Assembly: GCA_025361465.1 (NCBI GenBank)
Contig: JANYAG010000095.1
Span: 1 to 13,133 of the forward strand
Direction of reading: 5' to 3'
From: Gemmatimonadota bacterium
GTDB taxonomy: Bacteria > Gemmatimonadota > Gemmatimonadetes > Gemmatimonadales > GWC2-71-9
DNA: 13,133 bases
The position numbers and the translations under genes are program-made. Shown in pieces: positions 1 to 6,004 of the stretch. The first letter of the stretch is position 1. Each line of letters starts with the position of its first letter. The notes under the pieces are model-generated. The model had not been told where the DNA came from. It did not search any database and saw only the letters and a program-made list of their open reading frames with translations.

Positions 1-399
1 CTCCTCGAGCTGCGGACGCAGGCGGTGGATTTCGTCGATGCAGAGGATGTCGCCCGGGCCGAGCTGGGTGAGGAGACCGACCAGGTCGCCCGGTCGCTCG
101 AGCACCGGTCCGGACGTGGTGCGGCACTGCACCCCCATCTCGCGGGCCATCAGCATGGCGAGCGTGGTCTTGCCGAGCCCTGGCGGCCCGAAGAAGAGCA
201 CATGGTCGAGTGCCTCGCCCCGTCCCCGGGCAGCGTCGATCGCAATCTGCAGCGAGGCGCGCACCTGCGGCTGCCCGACAAATTCATCGAGCCGCGACGG
301 GCGCAACGCCGTCTCGACACTCCCCTCGTCGGGGAGGGCCGCCGGCGTCGTCACTTCGACGTGACGGCCCACCGCAGGATCGACGGGGCGTTCCGCCAT
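1..399 (-). CDS. ruvB: Holliday junction branch-migration ATPase RuvB (N-terminal part, cut by window edge)
   Basis: The first 133 residues of RuvB, the hexameric AAA+ motor that with RuvA drives branch migration at Holliday junctions. Seen in the sequence: the conserved opening LRPSRLDEFVGQ (about residues 32-43), Walker A GPPGLGKT (71-78) and Walker B with the DEIHRL signature (122-127). The rest of the AAA+ domain and the C-terminal winged helix lie beyond position 1. The ATG at 397-399 is 4 nt from the stop of the upstream zinc-ribbon gene, so the gene is co-transcribed with ruvC and ruvA. An upstream GAAGG in the preceding gene's end could act as ribosome binding site. The residues before the conserved opening form a low-conservation N-terminal extension, usual for RuvB. 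Confidence 0.97.
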   Translation of the reverse strand, partial: MAERPVDPAVGRHVEVTTPAALPDEGSVETALRPSRLDEFVGQPQVRASLQIAIDAARGRGEALDHVLFFGPPGLGKTTLAMLMAREMGVQCRTTSGPVLERPGDLVGLLTQLGPGDILCIDEIHRLRPQLEE

Positions 400-403
400 C
401 AGG

Positions 404-589
404 TCAGGCCGCCTTCGCGTCCCAGCGCACCGGGGTTGATCCCGGGTGCAGCACGTGCTTGGCGCCGCACGACACGCAGCGATCCTTGGCCTCGGACGCC
501 TTCGCGGCGACCAGCTTGCGATTGGTCGAGCCACAGCGGGTACACAGCCATTCGGCGGTGTCGGGGAATCGTTCGGGTTGCTGCCACAT
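404..589 (-). CDS. Small zinc-ribbon protein between ruvA and ruvB, function unknown
   Basis: A 61-residue protein with two CxxC knuckles, CTRC (Cys16, Cys19) and CVSC (Cys38, Cys41), separated by 18 residues. This spacing is typical of a single treble-clef or rubredoxin-like zinc ribbon. A basic stretch lies between the knuckles, and there is no signal peptide or membrane segment, so it is probably cytoplasmic. I chose the ATG at 587-589 because GGAAGGAAG (598-606) sits 8 nt before it. A GTG at 598, overlapping the ruvA stop as GTGA, would add three residues but leaves almost no room for that ribosome site. It lies 5 nt after ruvA and 4 nt before ruvB, so it is an integral operon member. I do not recognise the family. 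A nucleic-acid or ribosome-related role is only a guess from the fold and context. Confidence 0.8.
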   Translation of the reverse strand: MWQQPERFPDTAEWLCTRCGSTNRKLVAAKASEAKDRCVSCGAKHVLHPGSTPVRWDAKAA

Positions 590-594
590 GGTGG

Positions 595-1176
595 TCACTT
601 CCTTCCGAGGTCTGCGAGGGCGCGCCGGATCAGCGCGGCGGTGTTGTCAGGCGCTCCGCCTTGCGTGGCGTTGCGGACGGCCGTCTCGGCCGCGGCGGAG
701 GTATAGCCAAGGTTGACGAGGGCGCGCACCGCATCGGCCGCGGGCTGGGGCACTGCGGCGGCAGCCGGCAGGTCGTCGAGTCGATCGGTCAGCTCGAGTA
801 CGATGCGCTCGGCCTTCTTCTTTCCAATCCCGGAGACACTCGCCAGCGCAGCAAGATCACGGTCACGCACGGCGCGCACCGTGCGCTCCGGTCCGAGCGT
901 CGAGAGGATGGCCAGCGCGAGCCGCGGCCCCACGCCGCTGGCCCCCATCAGCCGACGGAACACCAGCCGTTCGTTCGGCGCGTCGAAACCGTACAGGAAC
1001 CAGCCATCTTCGCGCACCACCAGCTCGGTGAAGAGGTGCACCTTGGCCCCTTCGGCCGGGAGTCGCTCGAACACTCCGAGCGGAATCTCGAGCAGGTAGC
1101 CGGTGCCGCCCGCGGTGTCGACCACGATACCGGAAGGATCGCGGTTGGTGAGCGTGCCGGTCACCGAGGCGATCAT
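595..1176 (-). CDS. ruvA: Holliday junction DNA helicase subunit RuvA
   Basis: A 193-residue protein that binds the four-way junction as a tetramer and loads RuvB. Domain order is as in the family. The N-terminal OB-fold opens with MIASVTGTL and includes VREDGWFLYGF (about 54-64). Two helix-hairpin-helix motifs follow, ASGVGPRLAL (79-88) and VSGIGKKKAERI (114-125). A short Ala/Pro-rich linker (about 135-147) leads to the C-terminal RuvB-binding three-helix domain (148-193, with ALVNLGYTSAAAETAV). The length is normal for the family. The start ATG overlaps the ruvC stop as ATGA, indicating translational coupling. It is followed after 5 nt by the zinc-ribbon gene and then by ruvB. Confidence 0.97.
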   Translation of the reverse strand: MIASVTGTLTNRDPSGIVVDTAGGTGYLLEIPLGVFERLPAEGAKVHLFTELVVREDGWFLYGFDAPNERLVFRRLMGASGVGPRLALAILSTLGPERTVRAVRDRDLAALASVSGIGKKKAERIVLELTDRLDDLPAAAAVPQPAADAVRALVNLGYTSAAAETAVRNATQGGAPDNTAALIRRALADLGRK

Positions 1177-1670
1177 CGGCGTGCTCCCGCGAGGCGGAGT
1201 TGCTGCTGCATCCGCAGCAACTGCGTCAGCGCGATGGCGACACCATCGGCGGCATCGGCGGGTGACGGTGGTGTGGCGAGCCGGAGCAGCCGCATCACCA
1301 TTGCCGCAACCTGGTGCTTGGTGGCGGCCCCGGTGCCGGTCACTGCGCGCTTCACTTCCGCCGGGGCGATCTCGGCGACCGGGAAGCCAGCCCGATGCGC
1401 CGCGAGCAGGACGACCCCACGAGCATGTCCGAGGATGAGGGCGCTGCGGGCGTTGCGGCCGTGGAAGAGTCCTTCCACGGCGACGGCGTCGGGACGATGC
1501 CGCGCGAAGAGCTCAGTCAGGCCATCGAAGAGGATCGCCAGCCGCACCGGCAGGGCCTCGCTTGCCTTGGTTCGCACCACGCCGCATTCCAGCAGCCGGG
1601 CCGGGCCGGTGGCGCCGGCGGTCACCACGCCGTACCCGAGAATCGCTGTTCCGGGGTCCACACCGAGCAC
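1173..1670 (-). CDS. ruvC: Crossover junction endodeoxyribonuclease RuvC
   Basis: A 165-residue Holliday junction resolvase that nicks two strands symmetrically after RuvAB branch migration. The RNase H-like catalytic acidic residues are visible: Asp5 in LGVDPGT, Glu66 in AVEGLF, and Asp139 and Asp142 in PADAADGVAIAL. The length is typical. The start used is GTG at 1668-1670, with GGGGA about 8 nt upstream. A CTG two codons further upstream (1674-1676) would give an N-terminus closer to the usual family length, so the start is uncertain by two residues. The gene begins 20 nt after yebC and ends in an ATGA overlap with ruvA. The yebC-ruvC-ruvA-ruvB order is common in bacteria. Confidence 0.96.
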   Translation of the reverse strand: MLGVDPGTAILGYGVVTAGATGPARLLECGVVRTKASEALPVRLAILFDGLTELFARHRPDAVAVEGLFHGRNARSALILGHARGVVLLAAHRAGFPVAEIAPAEVKRAVTGTGAATKHQVAAMVMRLLRLATPPSPADAADGVAIALTQLLRMQQQLRLAGARR

Positions 1671-1690
1671 CGTCAGGGTCCCCGTGCTGG

Positions 1691-2440
1691 TCAGGTGCCG
1701 GCCTCCTCGAGATCGACGGCGTCGAGATCGAGATTGGTGAATACCTTCGAGACGTCTTCGAGTTCTTCGAGCGCGTCAACGAGCTTGAGCAGCTTCCGCG
1801 CGTCGGTTTCTTCGAGCTTCACCACGTTCTTGGGCACCATCTCGATTTCCGACGACTCGGGGGTGTAGCCCTTCTTCTTCAGCTTCTCCATGACGGCATG
1901 GAAGCTGTTCGGTTCGGTCGTCACCACGAAATACTCGCCGTCCACTTCAAAGTCACTCGCGCCCGAGTCAAGGGCATCTTCCATCACCTGGTCTTCCGGC
2001 TTCTTGTCCGCCGGAATGAGGATCTGGCCCTTCTTCTCGAACATCCACGCCACCGAATTGCTGGCGCCGAGGTTGCCGTTGTTCCGGGAAAAGGCATGGC
2101 GCACTTCGGCCACGGTCCGGTTGGCGTTGTCGGTGGATCCTTCGATGAGCATCGCGGCGCCGCCGGGGCCGTAGCCTTCGTAGGTGAACTCCTCGTAGGA
2201 GGCGCCTTCGAGCTCACCGGTCCCCTTCTTGATCGCCCGCTCGATGTTGTCGTTGGGCATGTTGGCCGAGCGGCCGTCGTCGATCGCCTTGCGGAGCCGG
2301 GCGTTCCCGGAGGGATCGCCGCCGCCCGCCTTGGCCGCCACGGTGATTTCCCGGATCAGCTTGGTCCACACCGACGCCCGCTTGTTGTCGGTGATGGCCT
2401 TTTTGTGCTTGGTCGTCTTCCACTTGCTGTGGCCTGACAT
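1691..2440 (-). CDS. yebC: YebC/TACO1 family protein
   Basis: A 249-residue YebC/TACO1 family protein. Family members have been described as transcriptional regulators and as translation factors that help ribosomes through difficult peptide stretches such as polyproline. The N-terminus carries the family hallmark MSGHSKWKTTKHKK, followed by KLIREITVAAKAGGGDP and the YEGYGPGG motif that begins the second domain (about residues 88-95). The C-terminus is rich in Asp and Glu, and the length is normal. An in-frame ORF continues about 100 codons upstream, but that part covers a promoter region and lacks family similarity. The ATG at 2438-2440 matches the conserved start and has AGGGGAG (2444-2450) just upstream. 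It is the first gene of the ruv operon. Confidence 0.96.
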   Translation of the reverse strand: MSGHSKWKTTKHKKAITDNKRASVWTKLIREITVAAKAGGGDPSGNARLRKAIDDGRSANMPNDNIERAIKKGTGELEGASYEEFTYEGYGPGGAAMLIEGSTDNANRTVAEVRHAFSRNNGNLGASNSVAWMFEKKGQILIPADKKPEDQVMEDALDSGASDFEVDGEYFVVTTEPNSFHAVMEKLKKKGYTPESSEIEMVPKNVVKLEETDARKLLKLVDALEELEDVSKVFTNLDLDAVDLEEAGT

Positions 2441-2466
2441 GGTCTCCCCTCGCTGTGCAAGCCGGG

Positions 2467-2495
2467 AGAATAGCCGCGAGCGGAGGGCCCGGCAA
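2467..2495 (-). promoter_or_regulatory. Putative promoter of the yebC-ruvCAB operon
   Basis: On the minus strand, TTGCCG (2490-2495) and TATTCT (2467-2472) are separated by exactly 17 nt, the optimum for a housekeeping sigma factor. The -10 hexamer ends 26 nt before the yebC ATG, leaving a leader of roughly 18-20 nt that contains the AGGGGAG ribosome binding site. The call rests on sequence and spacing only. Confidence 0.5.
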
Positions 2496-2509
2496 CGCGG
2501 TGGCAGCGC

Positions 2510-2538
2510 TTGCCGGTCCCCGCCGATTCGGCTACGGT
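2510..2538 (+). promoter_or_regulatory. Putative promoter of the lipoprotein gene (leaderless type)
   Basis: TTGCCG (2510-2515) and TACGGT (2533-2538) are separated by 17 nt. The -35 sequence and spacing are identical to those of the divergent yebC promoter. The -10 ends 8 nt before the ATG at 2547 and no Shine-Dalgarno sequence is present, so the mRNA probably starts at or within two bases of the start codon. TACGGT is a weak -10 match. Confidence 0.42.
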
Positions 2539-2546
2539 TCCGGCCT

Positions 2547-2990
2547 ATGCGTACTCCATTCGTCGTCGCTGTGGCGCTTCCTGTCCTCCTCCTCGCCGGC
2601 TGCAAGTCCAAGCCGGTCGTCGAAGCTCCTCCACCGCCCCCGGCACTCAGCCAGGTGCTGCCGGTCCTGCCATTTCCGCCTGAGGCGCAGCCGGTTGCCA
2701 CGGCCAGCGGGGCCGATGCCACCCAGATCACGGTGAACACCCCGCAGCCACCCGATTCGGTCGCGAATTTCTATCGCAAGGTGCTGGCGGAGCCACCCTT
2801 CCGGCTGGTCAATGAGAGCGCGACTGGCGGGGTGATCTCATTCCTGGCTGACCAGGAGGGCCCCTCGCTCTGGGTCACCATCCGGTCCGACGGCAAGACC
2901 GGGTCGCAGGTGACTCTGGCCGGAGCCGTGGTCGCCAGCGCCAAGAAGGCGGTGGCGGACACCACCGGGAAGAAGCCCGTCCCCAACTGA
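2547..2990 (+). CDS. Small putative lipoprotein, function unknown
   Basis: A 147-residue protein with a bacterial lipoprotein signal. After MRTP comes a hydrophobic core and the lipobox LAGC, so Cys19 would be lipidated. Lys20 at +2 favours outer-membrane sorting by the E. coli rule. A proline-rich spacer with five consecutive prolines (residues 28-32) follows, then a soluble domain (about 60-135) with QPPDSVANFYRKVL. That resembles the start of small domains seen in many periplasmic lipoproteins, but I cannot name a family. I chose the ATG at 2547 because it places the lipobox correctly; longer in-frame starts run back over the divergent promoter region. The gene faces away from yebC and ends 3 nt from the stop of the convergent gene. 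Confidence 0.82.
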   Translation: MRTPFVVAVALPVLLLAGCKSKPVVEAPPPPPALSQVLPVLPFPPEAQPVATASGADATQITVNTPQPPDSVANFYRKVLAEPPFRLVNESATGGVISFLADQEGPSLWVTIRSDGKTGSQVTLAGAVVASAKKAVADTTGKKPVPN

Positions 2991-3021
2991 CCGCTATTCC
3001 TGCGGGGTAGCCCGCCGGTCA
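2988..3021. terminator. Possible bidirectional hairpin between convergent genes
   Basis: Outer arms TGACCG (2988-2993) and CGGTCA (3016-3021) enclose an inner hairpin, GCGGG (3002-3006) pairing with CCCGC (3011-3015) around a GTAG loop. Both convergent stop codons lie inside the structure. There is no U-tract on either side, so it may be a factor-assisted or weak terminator, or chance in GC-rich DNA. Confidence 0.25.
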
Positions 3022-3383
3022 TGTACCATCCTGGCCGCCAGGGCAACGGCATCGGCGGCCTCGCTCCCCAGGGCATCCTTGGTCGGGGCCACCAGCTGGG
3101 CCAGGGCGACCCTGGCCCCGCTCGCCGTGCCATCCTCGAGGTGACTCAGGGCCGTGGTAAGTCCCCGGGCGAGCGGCCGCGGGACGGCCAGCGGGGCCAG
3201 CCGATGAGCCAGCAGGGTGATACGGCGTCGATCGGCCTTGTCGGGCAGCTCGGGGGCAAGCCCCTGATCCAGCGCGATCCGCACCAGCATCCAGAGGGCA
3301 AACGCCCCCTCGCGCTTGGGACCGCGCTCGAGACGCCGCTGCAATTCGAGCAGCGTCACCAGCGGTGGCGACCAATCGCTCAT
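2994..3383 (-). CDS. Hypothetical protein coupled to the GT9 gene
   Basis: A 129-residue protein that I do not recognise. It appears almost entirely helical, is rich in Ala, Leu and Arg, and has no cysteine. There is no signal peptide or obvious membrane segment, so it is probably cytoplasmic. The middle is basic (PDKADRRRITLLAHRLAPLA) and the last third is Ala-rich amphipathic helix (SEAADAVALAARMVHD). Its ATG overlaps the stop of the upstream heptosyltransferase-like gene as ATGA, so the two are translated together. Its stop lies 3 nt from the stop of the convergent lipoprotein gene. Coupling suggests a role linked to glycan assembly or simply co-expression. I treat it as a real gene because of the coupling and because no competing frame in this stretch fits as well. 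Confidence 0.68.
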   Translation of the reverse strand: MSDWSPPLVTLLELQRRLERGPKREGAFALWMLVRIALDQGLAPELPDKADRRRITLLAHRLAPLAVPRPLARGLTTALSHLEDGTASGARVALAQLVAPTKDALGSEAADAVALAARMVHDRRATPQE

Positions 3384-4393
3384 CGCGGCGGGGTCGCCAT
3401 GGCTGCCGCCACGGCGGTGGGCAGGATCTCGCGCAGGCAGTGGTGGTGCCCCAGCGGGCAGGTCGGCCCACCATGCGCAGAGCAGGGGCGGCAGGGCAGG
3501 TCACGCTGCAGCACGGCGGCGTGGGCGTGGTAGGGGAAGAAGCCGAACTGCTCGACTGTCGGGCCGTAGAGGCCGACCACCGGTGTTCCGACCGCGGTGG
3601 CGAGGTGCAGCACCCCGGTGTCCCCCGCCGCCACCACCCGGACCCGCTTCAGCAGCGCCGCCGTCCCCATGATGGTGAACGCCCCCGCCGCACTCACGGC
3701 GCGGTCCCCTCCAGCTGCCGCAATCGCCAGGGCGACGTCCCGGTCGCCGGGACCGCCCAGGACCACCACGTCGTTCTGCTCCGTCAGCAACTTCACCAGG
3801 GCGACCCAGTACTCAGTCGGCCAGCGCTTGGTGAAATGCGCCGCGCCGGGCGAGACGGCCAGCAGTCCTCTCGCCTGCCCCAGCTGGTGGGTGGCGAGGA
3901 AGGCGGCGGCGGCGTCTTCATCGACCCTCGAGGTGAAGACCTCCGCTGGGCGGCCGTCGGACACGACGTCGAGCCCTTTGGCGGCCTCGAAGTACCGGTC
4001 GGCCACCGCGCCCAGGAAACCGCCCCGCTGCCCGCCGGAGCGAATCAGGCGGCGGCGTCGCGCGCGGTGCTTCTCGTAGCCGCCCCAGTCGCCGCCGACC
4101 AGTTGGCGCAGCAGGAAGGTGCGCAGCGAGCCGTGGAGGTCGAGCCGGTGCGTCCATTCCTGCGCCCGGAGCTGTCGGGCCAGCGGCAGCAGCGAGGTGC
4201 CCCTTCGCCAGGTGATCAGTTCGCTGATCCGGGGATTGTGACGGAGGACGTCGGCCATATCCTCGCGGACCACGACGCTGATCCGGGCTGAGGGATGGCG
4301 GCCTCGCAACGCCCGGAGCAGCGGGGTGGTGAGGATCAGGTCGCCGATCGACGAAAACCGGACGACAAGGATGCTCGGCGACGCAGAAGGCAC
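3380..4393 (-). CDS. GT9 family glycosyltransferase (ADP-heptose:LPS heptosyltransferase-like)
   Basis: A 337-residue GT9 (WaaC/WaaF/OpsX-type) enzyme, predicted to add a heptose or related sugar to the LPS inner core at the cytoplasmic face of the inner membrane. The N-terminal Rossmann domain starts with ILVVRFSSIGDLILTTPLL (about 8-26), with Asp18 at the conserved catalytic-type position. The C-terminal nucleotide-sugar domain shows VSPGAAHFTKRWP (180-192), VLGGPGDRD (211-219) and the family motif AGDTGVLHLATAVGTPVVGLYGPT (256-279). Near the end is a cysteine cluster (Cys301, Cys304, Cys312, Cys319) followed by GHHHC-type residues, seen in part of the GT9 family. The start is GTG at 4391-4393 with no Shine-Dalgarno sequence but a TANNNT hexamer 6 nt upstream. 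Donor and acceptor cannot be read from sequence. Confidence 0.9.
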   Translation of the reverse strand: MPSASPSILVVRFSSIGDLILTTPLLRALRGRHPSARISVVVREDMADVLRHNPRISELITWRRGTSLLPLARQLRAQEWTHRLDLHGSLRTFLLRQLVGGDWGGYEKHRARRRRLIRSGGQRGGFLGAVADRYFEAAKGLDVVSDGRPAEVFTSRVDEDAAAAFLATHQLGQARGLLAVSPGAAHFTKRWPTEYWVALVKLLTEQNDVVVLGGPGDRDVALAIAAAGGDRAVSAAGAFTIMGTAALLKRVRVVAAGDTGVLHLATAVGTPVVGLYGPTVEQFGFFPYHAHAAVLQRDLPCRPCSAHGGPTCPLGHHHCLREILPTAVAAAMATPPR

Positions 4394-4399
4394 GGCGGC

Positions 4400-4405
4400 A
4401 ATGTA
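4400..4405 (-). promoter_or_regulatory. Putative -10 box for leaderless GT9 mRNA
   Basis: On the minus strand TACATT ends exactly 6 nt before the GTG start at 4393, which places the start codon at the expected +1. No Shine-Dalgarno sequence is present and I see no recognisable -35 element. It shares a 34-bp gap with the divergent -10 box at 4416-4421. Confidence 0.45.
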
Positions 4406-4415
4406 ACGGCGCTGC

Positions 4416-4421
4416 TAGCTT
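4416..4421 (+). promoter_or_regulatory. Putative -10 box for leaderless porX-like mRNA
   Basis: TAGCTT ends 6 nt before the ATG at 4428, so the A of the start codon would be +1. There is no Shine-Dalgarno sequence in the 34-bp intergenic gap and no clear -35 hexamer at 16-18 nt spacing. A transcription activator or alternative sigma factor may compensate for the missing -35; that is inference. Confidence 0.45.
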
Positions 4422-4427
4422 AGACTG

Positions 4428-5993
4428 ATGAGCCGACCCCGGACGATCCTGTGGGTGGATGACGAGATCGAGACCCTCGATTCGCAGATGCTTTTCCTGC
4501 GGCAACAGGGGTTTACGGTCGCAGGCGCCGCCAACGGCGACGATGCCCTCGCCATGCTGCGGAAGCAGTCCTTTGGCGTGATCCTGCTCGACGAGCAGAT
4601 CCCGGGGACCCGCGGCCTCGACCTGGTGCCGATGTTCCGGGCGATCGATGCCTCGATGCCGGTGGTCATGGTGACCAAGGCCGAGGAACCCGAAACCCTG
4701 CGCGACGCGATCGGCGCCGAAATCTCGGATTATCTCACCAAGCCGGTCTCGCCTCGGCAGGTGCTGTCGGTCATCACCCGCCTGCTCGAAGGCGATCGCA
4801 TCCGCCAGCAGCGATTGTCGCGCGACTTCGTCACCCGCTTCCGTGAACTGGAGGGGCGCCGCGGCGAGCACCTCGAGTGGCGCGAATGGGTCGAGTTGAT
4901 CGCCGAACTGGCCGAGTGGGAAGTCAAGCTCGGTGCGGCCGACGAGCCGGGACTGCAGGAGGCCCTGCGCTCGCTGCAGCTCTCCATGCGGCAGGACTTC
5001 GCCAAGTTCATTGCCGGGTCCTATCCGCGCTGGCTCTCCGAGCGCACCGCTGACCGGCCGCCGTTGTCGGTCGATGTCGTCTCCGAATTCGTGCGGCCGA
5101 CGCTCGACGCCAATGGGCGGGTGATGTTGGTGGTGGTCGATTGCCTTCGGCTCGACCAGTGGGCGATGATCCGTCCGCTGGTTGAGCGCTTCTTCGATGT
5201 CGAGGTCGATCACTACTTCTCGATCCTGCCGACCGCCACACCCTACTCGCGCAACGCGATTTTCTCCGGGCTCTATCCGTCCGAGATGATCGCCCGCCAC
5301 CCGACCTGGTGGAACGACCGCGAGGAGGCGTCGCTCAATGCGCACGAAGGCGAGCTGCTCACCGAGCAGTTGCGTGAGTTGACCGGGCGCGACGTGCCGG
5401 TGCACTACGAGAAGGTCTTCTCCGCCGCCGAGGGGGAGCAGGTGCTGAAGCGGCTTTCGGCGCACCTGTCGGGCGATGGCGTGACGGCGCTGGTGTTCAA
5501 CTTCATCGACCAGCTGACCCATGGCCGGACCGAGAACGAAGCCCTCTTCGAAGTCGCCCGCGATACCCTGGCGCTGCGCACCCTCACCCGCACCTGGTTC
5601 GAGGGATCGGCGCTGTTCGAGGCGCTCAAGGAAGCCGAGCGGCGGCGCGTGCCGGTGCTGCTCACCACCGACCACGGCTCGATTCACTGTCATACGCCGG
5701 CGACGATTTTTGCGCGCCGCGATGCCACGGCCAACCTGCGCTTCAAGTTCGGCGAGGAGTTGCGGGTCGAAGATCCCGCCGCCGCGGTCGTGGTCGACAA
5801 TCTGCTCGCCTGGGGGCTGCCGGCGCGGACCGGCCACAGCCGGCTGCTGCTGGCCACCGGCGATCGCTTCTTTGTCTATCCGACCAAGCTGCGCGAATAC
5901 CAGGCGCGCTATCGCGGCGCCTTTCTGCATGGCGGGGTCTCGCCAGAGGAAGTGGTCCTCCCGATTGCCCTGCTGACGCCGAGGCGCGGCTGA
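4428..5993 (+). CDS. porX: PorX-like response regulator with PglZ/alkaline-phosphatase-superfamily effector domain
   Basis: A 521-residue two-domain regulator. Residues 1-120 are a receiver domain with the acidic pair Asp11/Asp12, phosphoacceptor Asp55 (LLDEQIPG), Thr83 and Lys105. A helical linker (about 121-210) follows. The C-terminal part is a PglZ-type alkaline phosphatase domain with a complete predicted metal site: Asp238 (VVVDCLRLDQW), nucleophile Thr271 (LPTATPYSRN), Asp361 and His365 (NFIDQLTH), Asp415 and His416 (TTDHG), and His501 (LHGGVSPEE). This architecture and these motifs match PorX of Bacteroidota. PorX is described as a zinc-dependent phosphodiesterase acting on oligonucleotides, and it regulates type IX secretion together with the kinase PorY and a sigma factor. 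No kinase gene lies nearby. It is the first gene of an operon with an MsbA-like exporter and a glycosyltransferase, and divergent from the GT9 gene. Confidence 0.9.
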   Translation: MSRPRTILWVDDEIETLDSQMLFLRQQGFTVAGAANGDDALAMLRKQSFGVILLDEQIPGTRGLDLVPMFRAIDASMPVVMVTKAEEPETLRDAIGAEISDYLTKPVSPRQVLSVITRLLEGDRIRQQRLSRDFVTRFRELEGRRGEHLEWREWVELIAELAEWEVKLGAADEPGLQEALRSLQLSMRQDFAKFIAGSYPRWLSERTADRPPLSVDVVSEFVRPTLDANGRVMLVVVDCLRLDQWAMIRPLVERFFDVEVDHYFSILPTATPYSRNAIFSGLYPSEMIARHPTWWNDREEASLNAHEGELLTEQLRELTGRDVPVHYEKVFSAAEGEQVLKRLSAHLSGDGVTALVFNFIDQLTHGRTENEALFEVARDTLALRTLTRTWFEGSALFEALKEAERRRVPVLLTTDHGSIHCHTPATIFARRDATANLRFKFGEELRVEDPAAAVVVDNLLAWGLPARTGHSRLLLATGDRFFVYPTKLREYQARYRGAFLHGGVSPEEVVLPIALLTPRRG

Positions 5994-6004
5994 CGCGCCC
6001 CAGC

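Noticed and set aside
25..1740. 571-codon plus-strand open frame across the ruv cluster
   Set aside because: It lies antisense to ruvB, ruvA and ruvC, whose protein motifs are unmistakable. Long antisense frames are expected in high-GC coding DNA, and its translation is low-complexity and Arg-rich.
2441..2740. 100-codon N-terminal extension of YebC
   Set aside because: It lacks similarity to the family, covers the divergent promoter region and the lipoprotein gene, and the conserved MSGHSKW start has a good ribosome site.
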